From Congregibacter sp045107095 (GTDB taxonomy: Bacteria > Pseudomonadota > Gammaproteobacteria > Pseudomonadales > Halieaceae), in NCBI RefSeq assembly GCF_045107095.1, contig NZ_JBGCFU010000013.1, positions 116,355 to 180,354 of the forward strand: a stretch of DNA of 64,000 bases. Reading direction: 5' to 3'. Below are positions 27,565 to 37,044 of the stretch, piece after piece; position 1 is the stretch's first letter, and every line of letters starts with the position of its first letter. Under the pieces are notes generated by a model, which ran no database searches, had not been told where the DNA came from, and saw nothing but the letters and a program-made list of their open reading frames with translations. A program made the translations under genes and the position numbers.

Positions 27565-29643
27565 TTACTCAGGCCGGTAGGCGAACTCCAAGAACACGCC
27601 TCGAGGCTGCCCTACAAAGTAGCGGTAGGATCCAAAGCCAAAATCTGCACGCTCGGCATAATCTTCATCCAGTAAATTTGTGACGCGCAGAGTGGTACTA
27701 AATCCCTTATTCAATGCCAGCGCAAGACGCAGGTTGAGTAGCTCGTGCCCCTCGTACTCGTGCTGGTTATCGGGTTCAAGGTAGTAGCTTCCCATGTGCA
27801 CCCACTCAAGTTCGGTGCGCAAACTACGATTGTTCAGTAAGGCAAAATCACGGCCGAGTCGGGCGCTGCCGAACTGTCTGGGGGCTGTATCAATATCGTT
27901 GCCCTCGATATCAAGTCGCGAACCGAGCAAGTTGGCAGCACTATCATAGCGATGCCGCGCGACATTACCGTCAATACCCGCGTACCAACCGGATTCGCCG
28001 TTCCAGTAGAAACTGAACTCGATGCCTTCGTGGCTGGTTTTTGCCCCGCTGACATTCTGTCGGTCTGCATTCTGAAAGATGACATCACTCTTTTCCATAG
28101 CATAGACCGAGGTGTCGTAGCTGAAAGTACCGAAACTTCCTCTAACGCCGATATCAACGCTGGTGATGGTTTCGCTGTCTAAATCGGCGATCTCCTGTCC
28201 GGCTTGCAGGCGGTAGAGCTCCGCTGCCTGAGGAGGCCGAAAGCCTTGCGCGCCTCGCAGGTAGACACGATGCGCACCACTCAGGGCATAGGTGACTCCC
28301 AGATTGACGCTGCCATTGCTGAAGTCGTCCTCCCGGTCAGCGGGGCGAAAGAATCGACAAGCACTGGCCTCAGGTGCGCAGGCGGAGCCGTCGCCGGTTT
28401 GATTGTCGTAGTCGTAGCTGTTTTGCTCCAGTCGTACGCCAGCTGCAAGGCCCAGACGCGAGCTCAGCTGCCAATTCGCCTGGGCATAAATAGCCGCAGA
28501 CAGGGCGTCGACTTCGTAATCGTAGTGAACGCCCGCAGGTTGATTAGGACTGAAGTTATCGTCCTGGACTTCTCGAAGCCAGCCGCGGGTAGCATCGATA
28601 TCTACGCCCGTGCTCCAACTGAAGGTTTCTGAGCTGTCGCTAAGCGCAACTCTGAGTCCCAGACTTTCCTGACCATTTTTCTCTGTGGCCTGCCAGGGCA
28701 GAAAGTGCTGAAGAAATTCCATGGAGGTACGTCGAAGATACGGCGTGATACTCAATTGGCCGGCATCCGTGTCACGCCGCCAGCGGCTATAGGCTCTAAG
28801 GGCAAAGCTGTCACGATAAGCTTCGGGATTGGGGTTCACTTTCTTTAGGTTGGGATCCTTGTAGGCCTCAAAGCCCGCCACAAAGCCAGAGGTCTCTTGG
28901 TTGAGATTAGTGGCCTCGACGGCATTGGTTACTTGCCAAACGTCTCCCTGGAAGTCGTGACGCATCGTGAGTTTCTGCTGATCAAAGCCGGCGTTGTCTT
29001 TGTACCCACCATCGGTAACGCCATTGAAGTAGACGCCGACTGCGTGCTCGCCATGCTCCGCACGAAATTCGCCGCGGACTCTATAGTAGTCGTCCGGTCC
29101 TGCTTCAATCGCATAAGCGTTCTGTGGCCCGTTGCGAGGATCGGCCGTGAGCGTATTGATTACTCCATGGACAGCGTTTGCGCCATAGACTGCCGTACCC
29201 GGACCCCGGACTACTTCGATAGCGCCCGCTTGTTCACTGTTTACATCAAAGAGCTGATTGACGTTGCAAAATCCCGGTGCGCGCAAACTGATGCCGTCCC
29301 AGGCTGTATAGAAAGCACCACATCCGCCGCTGCCGGTGAGAACAGGCGATCGCAAGGCGATGAGACTCTCCTGACCATTGCCGCGAGATATCCATGCCCC
29401 CGGAGCTCGTTGCATCACCTGATTGATATGCACAGCGCCCGTCAGCAAGAGGGCTTCATCGTCAATACGAGACCAGGGCAGGGCGAGGTTTAAGCCTATC
29501 TCCGGTTCGCGGCTCGCACTCACGATGACCTGCTCGATACGTGAGGCGGCCTCGCCATCGCCTTGAGCCATGGACGATACTGCGATGGACATGCCCGTCA
29601 GGCAAGCAAGTGCCGGCAGTACTAAAGATGTGAGTGGTCGCAT
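27565..29643 (-). CDS. TonB-dependent outer-membrane receptor
   Basis: A 692-residue protein with an N-terminal signal peptide (to about SSMAQG), a plug domain (VIVSASREPEIGLNL ... IEVVRGPGTAVYGANAVHG VINTL, split here) and a C-terminal beta-barrel ending with an aromatic-rich FLEFAYRPE. It imports an unknown substrate across the outer membrane using TonB energy. Two Cys residues in the plug (GSGGCGAFYTAWDG and LRAPGFCNVNQLF) probably form a disulfide. It is divergent from udk and a nucleoside transporter, which weakly suggests a nucleoside-related ligand. ATG 29643 is preferred over TTG 29652. Confidence 0.92.
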   Translation of the reverse strand: MRPLTSLVLPALACLTGMSIAVSSMAQGDGEAASRIEQVIVSASREPEIGLNLALPWSRIDDEALLLTGAVHINQVMQRAPGAWISRGNGQESLIALRSPVLTGSGGCGAFYTAWDGISLRAPGFCNVNQLFDVNSEQAGAIEVVRGPGTAVYGANAVHGVINTLTADPRNGPQNAYAIEAGPDDYYRVRGEFRAEHGEHAVGVYFNGVTDGGYKDNAGFDQQKLTMRHDFQGDVWQVTNAVEATNLNQETSGFVAGFEAYKDPNLKKVNPNPEAYRDSFALRAYSRWRRDTDAGQLSITPYLRRTSMEFLQHFLPWQATEKNGQESLGLRVALSDSSETFSWSTGVDIDATRGWLREVQDDNFSPNQPAGVHYDYEVDALSAAIYAQANWQLSSRLGLAAGVRLEQNSYDYDNQTGDGSACAPEASACRFFRPADREDDFSNGSVNLGVTYALSGAHRVYLRGAQGFRPPQAAELYRLQAGQEIADLDSETITSVDIGVRGSFGTFSYDTSVYAMEKSDVIFQNADRQNVSGAKTSHEGIEFSFYWNGESGWYAGIDGNVARHRYDSAANLLGSRLDIEGNDIDTAPRQFGSARLGRDFALLNNRSLRTELEWVHMGSYYLEPDNQHEYEGHELLNLRLALALNKGFSTTLRVTNLLDEDYAERADFGFGSYRYFVGQPRGVFLEFAYRPE

Positions 29644-29679
29644 AGTGGCCAATTTTAAAGTCGTTATGAGTCGCGCGGC

Positions 29680-29708
29680 AGTGTAACGGAGCCTGCGCAG
29701 AGCCCCAA
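29680..29708 (-). promoter_or_regulatory. Candidate promoter of the TonB-dependent receptor gene
   Basis: On the minus strand TTGGGG (29703-29708) and TACACT (29680-29685) are separated by 17 bases, about 40 bases upstream of the start codon. The matches are partial (3/6 and 4/6), so this is only a candidate. Confidence 0.3.
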
Positions 29709-29841
29709 GTCCCTTAACAGCTATTGCGAATACCAGGGGTGTGCCGCAGCGGAGCTATTGAAGTTAACTTAGAGGCTTGGGGTGATCGCTTTCAGCAGAT
29801 AGACTGAGCGCCTACTCATTCCTTCTAAGGGCACGTAATCA

Positions 29842-30483
29842 GTGCAACCCTTCGTTATTGCCATCGCCGGTCCCTCGGGGTCAGGTAAAAGCCTCTTTGC
29901 AGAGACGCTATGCGATGAGTTGCGGCGGGATGCCCCGCAGCTCGACGTCGTGCTCATCAAAGAGGACGCCTATTACCGTGATCAATCTCACGTAGCGCTC
30001 GAAGACCGTGAAAAGGTGAACTACGATCATCCTGAAGCTATAGAGCAGGATTTGCTTGCAAAGCACTTGCGCTCGTTAAGCGCTGGGCAGCCCGTGGAAT
30101 CGCCTATGTACGATTACACGGTACATAACCGACGGCAGGAGACCGTGGGCATTGAGCCCGCCCCGGTGATTATCGTTGAAGGCATTTTACTCCTTACACA
30201 CAGAGCGTTGCGTGATGCCTGCCATATAAAGTTTTACATGGACACGCCGCTGGACATTTGTCTTTTACGACGCATGGCTCGTGATGTGAAAGAGCGGGGG
30301 AGAAGTCTGGATTCGGTAACGGATCAGTACCAAGAGTCCGTGCGGCCTATGTACCACGAGTTTATTAAGCCCAGTGTCCGCCATGCCGATATGGTGATCA
30401 CTCGGGGAGGGCGTAACCGAGTTGCTTTGGACATTGTACGAAACATGCTGCTGTCCGTTTCCCAGAACGAGGAGAAGGCGTGA
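29842..30483 (+). CDS. udk: Uridine kinase
   Basis: Phosphorylates uridine and cytidine to the monophosphates in pyrimidine salvage. The P-loop is GPSGSGKS (about residues 9-16). Family motifs include KEDAYYRDQ, NYDHPEAIEQDLL and IIVEGILLL. Length is 213 residues, matching E. coli Udk. The start is GTG 29842. The stop overlaps the GTG start of the nucleoside transporter, so uptake and phosphorylation are likely coupled in one transcript. Confidence 0.95.
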   Translation: MQPFVIAIAGPSGSGKSLFAETLCDELRRDAPQLDVVLIKEDAYYRDQSHVALEDREKVNYDHPEAIEQDLLAKHLRSLSAGQPVESPMYDYTVHNRRQETVGIEPAPVIIVEGILLLTHRALRDACHIKFYMDTPLDICLLRRMARDVKERGRSLDSVTDQYQESVRPMYHEFIKPSVRHADMVITRGGRNRVALDIVRNMLLSVSQNEEKA

Positions 30484-31712
30484 GCGCCGTGTCCACAGCA
30501 CTCCTTGCGGTGTTGGCGATAGTACTGTTTATCGCCATAGCTTGGCTGCTATCGCTGGATCGTCGTGCCGTGTCTTTGCGGACTGTGGGGGGCGCGTTTC
30601 TGTTGCAGGTGGGCATAGGGGGGCTGGCACTCTATGTGCCCGCAGGGCGGGCGGTTCTGGAGTCTCTGTCGACAGGGGTCGCTCGTGTGATCAGCTACGG
30701 ACAGTCCGGGATTGACTTTGTCTTTGGCGACATTGGTCGCTACGAGGTGGGTTTCGTGTTCGCCTTTCATGTTTTGCCCATCATTATTTTCTTCTCGGCA
30801 CTCGTTGCTGTGCTTTACCACATCGGACTCATGGGCTGGGTTATTCGCATCCTTGGAGGTGCCTTGCAAAAGCTTTTAGGCACAAGTCCTGCGGAGTCTA
30901 TGTCAGCGACGGCGAATGTGTTTGTAAGCCAGACAGAAGCGCCCCTGGTAATTAAGCCTTACATCGCGTCCATGACCCGCTCTGAACTTTTTGCTGTGAT
31001 GGTCGGCGGCATGGCTACAGTCGCGGGCTCCGTTCTTGCGGGCTATGTGGCTCTTGGTGTGGAGATGCGATACCTCTTGGCGGCGAGTTTTATGGCCGCT
31101 CCCGGAGGTCTTTTGATGGCCAAGTTATTGGTACCCGAGCAGCAGTCGGCACCAAAGACCGAAGAGGCTATGGATCTCTCTATCGAAAAGAGCGTAAACG
31201 TTTTTGATGCGGCGGCGACGGGAGCCGGTAATGGCTTGTCTTTGGCGGTCAATATAGGCGCGATGCTGCTTGCTTTTGTTGGTCTCATTGCGCTGGTGAA
31301 CGGTTTGCTTGGAGGGCTGGGTAGTCTTGTGGGCTGGGATGCTCTCTCGCTTGAGCTGTTGCTGGGTAATCTGTTTCGGCCAATGGCCTATTTGTTGGGT
31401 GTGCCCTGGGACGAGGCCGCGGTCGCGGGAAATCTCATTGGCCAGAAGCTGGTGCTGAACGAGTTTGTTGCCTTTGGCTCATTCTACGAAGATAAGTCGC
31501 TGCTTAGCGATCACGCTCAGGCGGTGGTGTCTTTCGCGCTTTGTGGTTTCGCGAATCTTTCTTCTATCGCAATACTGATCGGTGGTCTCGGGACTTTGGC
31601 ACCCGAGCGCCGCCCTCTCATCGCACAATTAGGCCTTCGTGCGGTGTTAGGAGGCTTTTTGGCCAACTTGCTGAGCGCGGCGATTGCCAGCTTCTTTTTG
31701 TCGCTAGGCTGA
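30480..31712 (+). CDS. nupC: NupC-type concentrative nucleoside transporter
   Basis: Cation-coupled inner-membrane nucleoside importer of the CNT family, 410 residues with about ten hydrophobic segments. Diagnostic motifs are FVSQTEAPLVIKPYIASMTRSELF and LVLNEFVAFGSF. It overlaps udk by four bases, and purC follows 35 bases later, forming a nucleotide salvage and synthesis group. Confidence 0.93.
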   Translation: MSAVSTALLAVLAIVLFIAIAWLLSLDRRAVSLRTVGGAFLLQVGIGGLALYVPAGRAVLESLSTGVARVISYGQSGIDFVFGDIGRYEVGFVFAFHVLPIIIFFSALVAVLYHIGLMGWVIRILGGALQKLLGTSPAESMSATANVFVSQTEAPLVIKPYIASMTRSELFAVMVGGMATVAGSVLAGYVALGVEMRYLLAASFMAAPGGLLMAKLLVPEQQSAPKTEEAMDLSIEKSVNVFDAAATGAGNGLSLAVNIGAMLLAFVGLIALVNGLLGGLGSLVGWDALSLELLLGNLFRPMAYLLGVPWDEAAVAGNLIGQKLVLNEFVAFGSFYEDKSLLSDHAQAVVSFALCGFANLSSIAILIGGLGTLAPERRPLIAQLGLRAVLGGFLANLLSAAIASFFLSLG

Positions 31713-31747
31713 TATGGCCGTACCTTCGTGCATGCAATGAGCGTTAA

Positions 31748-32845
31748 ATGAACTCTTCATCGGTGTTAACAGTTAGTGATGATCTTCCTATCGCTGTCGC
31801 GCGACCGGTGCATAGCGGGAAGGTACGTTCAGTGTATTTTCTGCGTCCTGAAGACTCCCAGCGCCTTATTCAAGAGCGAGGTTACGAGCTAGCGCCACAC
31901 AGTGATTTGGCGGTAATGGTGATCTCTGATCGTTTGTCCGCCTTTGATTGTCTCTGGCGCAGTGAGAGTTTCAGCGGGGTTCCTGGCAAGGGTGCTGCGT
32001 TAAACGCCATTGCGGCTCATTGGTTCGCGGCGTTTGACGACAGGGAACTGATATCTCATCACTTACTGGAAATGCCTCATCCGATGGTGTGGATCGTTCG
32101 CCAGGCGCAACCACTCATGATCGAGGCGATTGCCCGGCGCTACATTACCGGATCGTTGTGGCGCGCCTATGCTCGAGGAGAGCGGCACATTGGCGGTATT
32201 GCATTACCCGACGGTCTCGAACAATTCCAGCGGTTAGAGTCGCTGCTCTTCACGCCATCCACCAAGGGAATCATTCGAGGTGTTCCCGAGGTGCCTGATA
32301 CTGATGATGCGCCTGTTTCGCCTGATGCCTTGAGGAGTCATTACGGGGCATTCGGCTTGCAGAGCGAAGCACAACTGAACGAATGTGTTGATGCCTTGCG
32401 CACAGGATTTACGACGATCGAGAATGAACTCTCGAAGCAGGGAGAGTTACTCGTGGATACCAAGTTTGAATTTGGTATCGCGCCCGCGTTCGCCGGCGGG
32501 AGCGAACTCATCTATATGGATGAAGTTGGCACTCCAGATTCATCGCGTATTTGGCGTCAGCAGGATTGGGCGCGCGGAGAACCCAAAGAGCACAGTAAGG
32601 AGCAATTTCGAGAATCCTTAATGTCCTGGGTCAGCGACGAGGATATGCTTCTTGATCCCACCCGTATGAGCGAGCGTAGTGACTACGCTAGGGATAACGC
32701 CGTTCCGGATGAGTTTTTTGAAGCATTGTCTGAGACCTATGCAGCGCAGGCGGAGCGTATTTTGGGCAAGCCCTTACCCGCAGTCGAAAAGCCTAGAGAG
32801 ACTGTGCTGGACATACTCAATGAGCAGTTTGGCTTAGTGGTTTAA
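31748..32845 (+). CDS. purC: Phosphoribosylaminoimidazole-succinocarboxamide synthase, long form
   Basis: Joins CAIR and aspartate to make SAICAR in purine synthesis. SAICAR synthetase motifs are SGKVRSVYFL, VMVISDRLSAFDC and the second signature LVDTKFEFGI; the Asp-binding DEVGTPDSSRIW is present. At 365 residues it is the long form seen in Vibrio and related marine gammaproteobacteria rather than the ~237-residue E. coli type; the extra length is mainly at the C-terminus. Confidence 0.95.
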   Translation: MNSSSVLTVSDDLPIAVARPVHSGKVRSVYFLRPEDSQRLIQERGYELAPHSDLAVMVISDRLSAFDCLWRSESFSGVPGKGAALNAIAAHWFAAFDDRELISHHLLEMPHPMVWIVRQAQPLMIEAIARRYITGSLWRAYARGERHIGGIALPDGLEQFQRLESLLFTPSTKGIIRGVPEVPDTDDAPVSPDALRSHYGAFGLQSEAQLNECVDALRTGFTTIENELSKQGELLVDTKFEFGIAPAFAGGSELIYMDEVGTPDSSRIWRQQDWARGEPKEHSKEQFRESLMSWVSDEDMLLDPTRMSERSDYARDNAVPDEFFEALSETYAAQAERILGKPLPAVEKPRETVLDILNEQFGLVV

Positions 32846-32848
32846 CGA

Positions 32849-33601
32849 GTGCTACCGCAAGACCCAATGTTCTACACGGTGAGTATTCCCGCGGTGCTTC
32901 TGTACGGCGTTGCCAAAGGAGGCTTCGGTGGAGCTGTGGCAATTCTGGCAGTGCCCCTGATGGCCCTGGTGATGCCGCCGGCGCAGGCAGCGGCGATTCT
33001 CCTGCCGATCCTGGTGGTAATGGATATGGTGGTGATCTACAGCTACCGCGGTCAGTTTGATTCCCGCGCGCTGCGGTTGCTGATTCCTGGAGCCTTGTTG
33101 GGTCTCCTTGCGGGTTACCTTCTGGCAGATTCTGTTAACGATGCGATGATGCGCTTACTCGTAGGTTTCGTGGCCCTGGTGTTTGGGCTGCAGACCCTCA
33201 TCGGTTGGTTGTCTTCGCTGGGCAAGGAGCATAACCGGTGGAGCGCGACGCTCATCGGTGCGCTGTCCGGATTCACAAGTTTTAGTATCCATGCTGGCGG
33301 CCCTCCTTTTGCGATGTATCTCTTGCCCAAGAAACTTCCGCCGCTTATCTATGCCGGCTCTGCCGGTTTGTTCTTTACCGTGGTAAACATTGTCAAACTT
33401 CCTGCCTATTACGCGTTGGCACAGTTTACGAGAGAGAATCTCGTGAATTCTTTAGTACTCGTGCCCATCGCCCCCCTAGGCGTTTTACTGGGAAGAAAGC
33501 TGGTACAGATTTCTAACCCCAAGGTCTACTACAAGGTAATCTCATTCTTTCTGGTGATCGTTGGAATCAAGTTGATTCTTGATGGCTACGGAGCCCTTTG
33601 A
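32849..33601 (+). CDS. TauE/SafE (TSUP) family permease
   Basis: Inner-membrane protein of 250 residues with about seven or eight hydrophobic segments. The family is linked to export of sulfite or organosulfur anions, but substrate cannot be read from the sequence. Typical features are the paired repeats KGGFGGAVAILAVPLMAL and SGFTSFSIHAGGPPFAMYLLPKKL. The start is GTG 32849, three bases after purC; an ATG at 32867 is an alternative. Confidence 0.9.
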   Translation: MLPQDPMFYTVSIPAVLLYGVAKGGFGGAVAILAVPLMALVMPPAQAAAILLPILVVMDMVVIYSYRGQFDSRALRLLIPGALLGLLAGYLLADSVNDAMMRLLVGFVALVFGLQTLIGWLSSLGKEHNRWSATLIGALSGFTSFSIHAGGPPFAMYLLPKKLPPLIYAGSAGLFFTVVNIVKLPAYYALAQFTRENLVNSLVLVPIAPLGVLLGRKLVQISNPKVYYKVISFFLVIVGIKLILDGYGAL

Positions 33602-33705
33602 CCGCTGAAGCGGCCTATCACAATCAAGATTCCAGCTGTTTCCGATGCTGACAGCGGGATATACTTTGAACCTTCACAACTCCATACAAAGAGCTGAGCA
33701 TACGC

Positions 33706-34113
33706 ATGCAGGATAGTCCCCGTTACGTCAAACTCACCGACAGCCTCGCTGCCTCACCTCAAATACAAGCGGCGGATATGGCGGCTATCGCAGAAGCTGG
33801 GTATGAAGTAGTCATCAATAACCGCCCCGATGGCGAAGCTATGGGGCAGCCAGGTTCAGAGGAGTTGCGAGCGGCCGCGGAGGCGGCTGGACTCGAATAT
33901 CACTATTACCCCCTCAATGCCTTCAACTACCCGGGTGATGACCTGGCAAGTATGGCGGCACTCTTCGATGACTCTCGTGCCGTGTTCGCGTTTTGCAGGA
34001 GCGGAACCAGATCGAGCAATCTCTGGATCAGCAGCCGCACGGGGGACGAACAGGAGCAAGCGAGGCAGCACGCTCAGCAGCTCGGATTCGATGTTTCTAT
34101 GTCTATGGGCTAA
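33706..34113 (+). CDS. DUF442 / TIGR01244 family phosphatase-like protein
   Basis: Cytoplasmic protein of 135 residues with a dual-specificity-phosphatase-like fold. The Cys-x5-Arg loop is visible as FAFCRSGTRSSNLW, and the N-terminal part has the VINNRPDGE motif typical of DUF442 (also called beta-lactamase hydrolase-like N-domain). Some members are annotated as sulfur transferases; the real reaction is unknown. It follows the TSUP permease after a 104-base gap. Confidence 0.85.
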   Translation: MQDSPRYVKLTDSLAASPQIQAADMAAIAEAGYEVVINNRPDGEAMGQPGSEELRAAAEAAGLEYHYYPLNAFNYPGDDLASMAALFDDSRAVFAFCRSGTRSSNLWISSRTGDEQEQARQHAQQLGFDVSMSMG

Positions 34114-34184
34114 GAATCGTCTTGGCACCAGTTTTTAATTCAGCTTTCAAATTTGAACAAATACTCAATGGAAGGAGTACCTTT

Positions 34185-35504
34185 ATGAAGCGTCAGCTTC
34201 TCGCGCTAGCCCTCGCATCCGGACTTTCATATTCCTCTTTACCTTTTGCAGACTCCCTCAGTGACGCGATTTCCAAAGACTACGACAGTCATTTGGGAGA
34301 GCTGTTTGTGTACTTCCATGAAAACCCTGAACTGTCGTTTATGGAAAATAAAACCGCGGCGCGCCTAGCGGCAGAATTACGTGACACAGGGTTCGAGGTT
34401 ACCGAGGGCGTAGGTGGAACAGGACTTGTAGCTATTCTGGAGAACGGTCCCGGCCCATTGGTGATGATGCGTGCAGACATGGATGGACTGCCTGTTGAGG
34501 AGAAGACAGGCTTGGAATACGCCTCTAAAGCAAAGCAGGTGGATCCCGATGGCAACGAAGTGTTCGTCATGCACGCATGCGGACACGATGTTCATATTAC
34601 GAGCCTTGTGGGTACTGCGCGGCAAATGATGGCTCGGCGGGACGAGTGGTCGGGTACGCTCATGCTCATAGGACAACCCGCTGAAGAGCGGATCTCGGGG
34701 GCTGAAGCCATGATGGAAGATGGTATCTGGGAACGCTTTGGCCAGCCGGATATGGCGATGGCGTTTCATGTGACATCAGCAATCCCTACAGGGAAGTTGT
34801 CAGCGGCTATGGGCGCGGCCTATTCTGGTGGTGACACTGTTGAGATCATAGTCCACGGGATTGGCGCCCATGGGGCGGCACCCCACGCGGGTGTTGACCC
34901 GGTGGTGCTCGGGTCACAAATTGTACTGGCTCTACAAACGGTGGTGAGCCGCACCTTGCCACCCAGAGATGCGGGAGTGATTACTGTGGGTGCATTCCAC
35001 GCAGGCACCAAGAACAATATTATTTCTGATAAGGCGCATCTAAAACTGACGGTGCGAAATGACGACCCGGCGACGCGTGAGTTGTTGCTGGATGGTATCC
35101 GCCGTGTAGCGGTCAATATGGGACGCGTCGCCGGATTGCCCGACGATAAGCTGCCCGAAGTAATTGTTTCTGACGAGTCTGTGCCCGTGACGGCAAACGA
35201 CCTCGCCATGACAGAGCGTCTTCGCGGCGTATGGAAAACGCGCTTTGGGGACGACGTACTGTGGGACAAAAAACGCAAGGCCATGGGCTCCGAGGACTTC
35301 CCGTTTTTCACCACAGAACCCTATATTCCCAGTACGTACTTTGCCGTTGGAGGAACACCTCCGGAAGCATTCAGCGCCGCGGCTGCGGGCGGTGAGCCGG
35401 TCCCGTCCCATCATTCCCCGCTGTTTAAGATTGCGCCGGAGCCCGCAGTCACCTTGGGTGTGGAAGCCACTGTCGTAGGCCTGATGGAGTTGATGGGGAA
35501 ATGA
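34185..35504 (+). CDS. Exported M20 family amidohydrolase
   Basis: A 439-residue metalloprotein of the M20D amidohydrolase group (hippurate hydrolase/AbgB-like). Residues 1-23 (MKRQLLALALASGLSYSSLP...) form a signal peptide, so it acts in the periplasm. Metal-binding motifs are RADMDGLPVEE, HACGHDVHITSL and GQPAEERISGAEAMM. The dimerisation domain and the late His region (FAVGG ... PSHHSPLF) are intact. ATG 34185 follows GGAAGGAG. It overlaps the next gene by four bases. The amide substrate is unknown. Confidence 0.92.
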   Translation: MKRQLLALALASGLSYSSLPFADSLSDAISKDYDSHLGELFVYFHENPELSFMENKTAARLAAELRDTGFEVTEGVGGTGLVAILENGPGPLVMMRADMDGLPVEEKTGLEYASKAKQVDPDGNEVFVMHACGHDVHITSLVGTARQMMARRDEWSGTLMLIGQPAEERISGAEAMMEDGIWERFGQPDMAMAFHVTSAIPTGKLSAAMGAAYSGGDTVEIIVHGIGAHGAAPHAGVDPVVLGSQIVLALQTVVSRTLPPRDAGVITVGAFHAGTKNNIISDKAHLKLTVRNDDPATRELLLDGIRRVAVNMGRVAGLPDDKLPEVIVSDESVPVTANDLAMTERLRGVWKTRFGDDVLWDKKRKAMGSEDFPFFTTEPYIPSTYFAVGGTPPEAFSAAAAGGEPVPSHHSPLFKIAPEPAVTLGVEATVVGLMELMGK

Positions 35505-36208
35505 GTGTCGAAATCAGACCGGCGAGTACCGTAGTCCTGCTCCGTGATGGCGAGCAGGAAATGGAAGTGTTAATGGTACGCAGGAATAGAGCACTGGCAT
35601 TCGCCGGGGGGTTTTGGGTGTTCCCAGGCGGCGCTGTGGACGCTGCCGATCGAGAGCAGGGCGGTGATGATGCTGACGAGGCGGCAAGGGTTGCAGCTGC
35701 AAGAGAAGCGGAAGAGGAAGCTGGAGTTTGTCCTGATCCCGAAGCAATGGTGCTCGTTAGCCATTGGACGACGCCTGTGGGAGAACGCAAGCGCTTTTCG
35801 ACGTGGATTTTTGCCGGGGAGGTCGCACCCGATTCCGAAGTGGTGATCGATGGTAGTGAGATACATGACTATCAATGGATTGGGGTGAAACAAGCTTTGG
35901 ATACTCACAAAGCCGGAGAGCTGCCCATGATGCCGCCTACGTTTATTACCCTATGCGCTGTCGCACGGTATGACACCGCATCGGAGGCTCTGGCGGGAGA
36001 GCGCGAGACGCCGTGTCCGCGCGTACTGCCGCTCTTGGTCCCTCTGGAAGGTGAGGGCGCTTTTGCCACCCTTTATCCTGGTGATGCTGCTTACGAAAGC
36101 GGTGACCTTGAAGCGGAGGGCCCTCGACATCGTGCGTTTCTATCTAATGGCAGCTGGCAATATGTATACGAGGGTGTGAGCGAGCCGCCTTTGTATCCTC
36201 AGGACTAA
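35501..36208 (+). CDS. NUDIX hydrolase, NUDT19/RP2-like
   Basis: A 235-residue hydrolase with a Nudix core: VFPGGAVDAADREQGG, a variable insert, then AAREAEEEAGV. The spacing between the Gly and the REAEEEAG helix is longer than in the standard 23-residue box, as in the NUDT19 group, some members of which cleave CoA. Here the substrate is inferred only. It overlaps the M20 gene (ATGA) and lies four bases before a cytochrome b-type gene. Confidence 0.85.
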   Translation: MSVEIRPASTVVLLRDGEQEMEVLMVRRNRALAFAGGFWVFPGGAVDAADREQGGDDADEAARVAAAREAEEEAGVCPDPEAMVLVSHWTTPVGERKRFSTWIFAGEVAPDSEVVIDGSEIHDYQWIGVKQALDTHKAGELPMMPPTFITLCAVARYDTASEALAGERETPCPRVLPLLVPLEGEGAFATLYPGDAAYESGDLEAEGPRHRAFLSNGSWQYVYEGVSEPPLYPQD

Positions 36209-36212
36209 TCCT

Positions 36213-36932
36213 TTGCCAACTATCCGAACACAAAATGACGAAGAGGATGCGCCGCCTGATGTGTCGTTGCAGAAGCAGTACCCGCTGTGGGATCTGCCAG
36301 TTCGATTGATTCATTGGTTGATCTTGCTGCTGCTTCCAGCGAGCTGGTGGACAGCAGAGGAGGGGTATCAGGAGGTCCATCAGTGGTTAGGTCTAACTCT
36401 GCTGCTTGCGGTGTTAACACGCCTCTGCTGGGGTATCGTGGGCTCTCCACAATCAAGGTTTAAAGACTTTCTGCGCGGACCGATGGGGGTATTGGCGTAC
36501 TTTCGAGGAGCGTCCAGTACCACGCCAGGTCATAACCCTGCGGGGGGGTGGTCTGCTCTGTTGCTGTGGCTTCTTTTGTTGGCACAGGCGCTAACCGGGA
36601 CGGTGAATACCGACGATGTTTTGTACACCGGCCCCTTCTATTATGTGTTTGATACCGGGATAAGCGACGCCTTGGCGGCGTATCACGAGATAATCTTCAA
36701 TGTGCTTCTCGGGTTCATTGCTCTCCATGTCGCGTCCGTTCTTTATTACGAGCGAGTGCGTAAACAGAGACTTTTGAAGCCGATGGTGTTGGGGAAGACA
36801 GAGGGGCGGGTTGGAACGGGGCCAGCGCAACCGGTTTACAAGGCGCTGATCATTGCGATTTTACTTGCGGGGATGCTGTTTGCGCTGCTTGAACTTGCAC
36901 CCGCTCCACCGGTATCCGATTACTACTGGTAA
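36213..36932 (+). CDS. Cytochrome b561 / Ni-Fe hydrogenase b-type membrane protein
   Basis: A 239-residue inner-membrane protein with about four or five hydrophobic helices. Candidate haem-ligand His residues occur in VRLIHWLILLLL, QEVHQWLGL and the paired AYHEIIFNVLLGFIALHVAS. These features match the diheme cytochrome b561/b-type family. The start is TTG. A convergent cytochrome c' gene lies 112 bases away, which suggests a joint electron-transfer role. Confidence 0.88.
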   Translation: MPTIRTQNDEEDAPPDVSLQKQYPLWDLPVRLIHWLILLLLPASWWTAEEGYQEVHQWLGLTLLLAVLTRLCWGIVGSPQSRFKDFLRGPMGVLAYFRGASSTTPGHNPAGGWSALLLWLLLLAQALTGTVNTDDVLYTGPFYYVFDTGISDALAAYHEIIFNVLLGFIALHVASVLYYERVRKQRLLKPMVLGKTEGRVGTGPAQPVYKALIIAILLAGMLFALLELAPAPPVSDYYW

Positions 36933-36977
36933 CAGGAACTGGCGGCGACACCACGAAGAGGTTTCTGGCACATACCA

Positions 36978-36992
36978 GGGCGCAAAGCGCCC
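36978..36992. terminator. GC-rich hairpin between convergent cytochrome genes
   Basis: GGGCGC-AAA-GCGCCC forms a perfect 6-bp stem with a 3-base loop in the convergent gap, suitable as a bidirectional stop signal. It lacks a T-tract on either side, so intrinsic termination is not certain. Confidence 0.45.
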
Positions 36993-36993
36993 C

Positions 36994-37017
36994 GGTAGAC
37001 AGGTAGACAGGTAGAAC
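36994..37017. repeat. Three tandem copies of an 8-bp GGTAGACA unit
   Basis: GGTAGACA, GGTAGACA and GGTAGAAC follow one another directly beside the hairpin, in a non-coding convergent gap. It looks like a short slippage product. Confidence 0.7.
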
Positions 37018-37044
37018 GATACAAAGATAAAGCGGTAGAAAGGC

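Noticed and set aside
28897..29493. 198-residue plus-strand frame opposite the TonB-dependent receptor
   Set aside because: It is a codon-bias shadow of the receptor gene with no start signal or motif.
36994..37017. CRISPR-like repeat
   Set aside because: The repeat is only 8 bp, directly tandem and without spacers.
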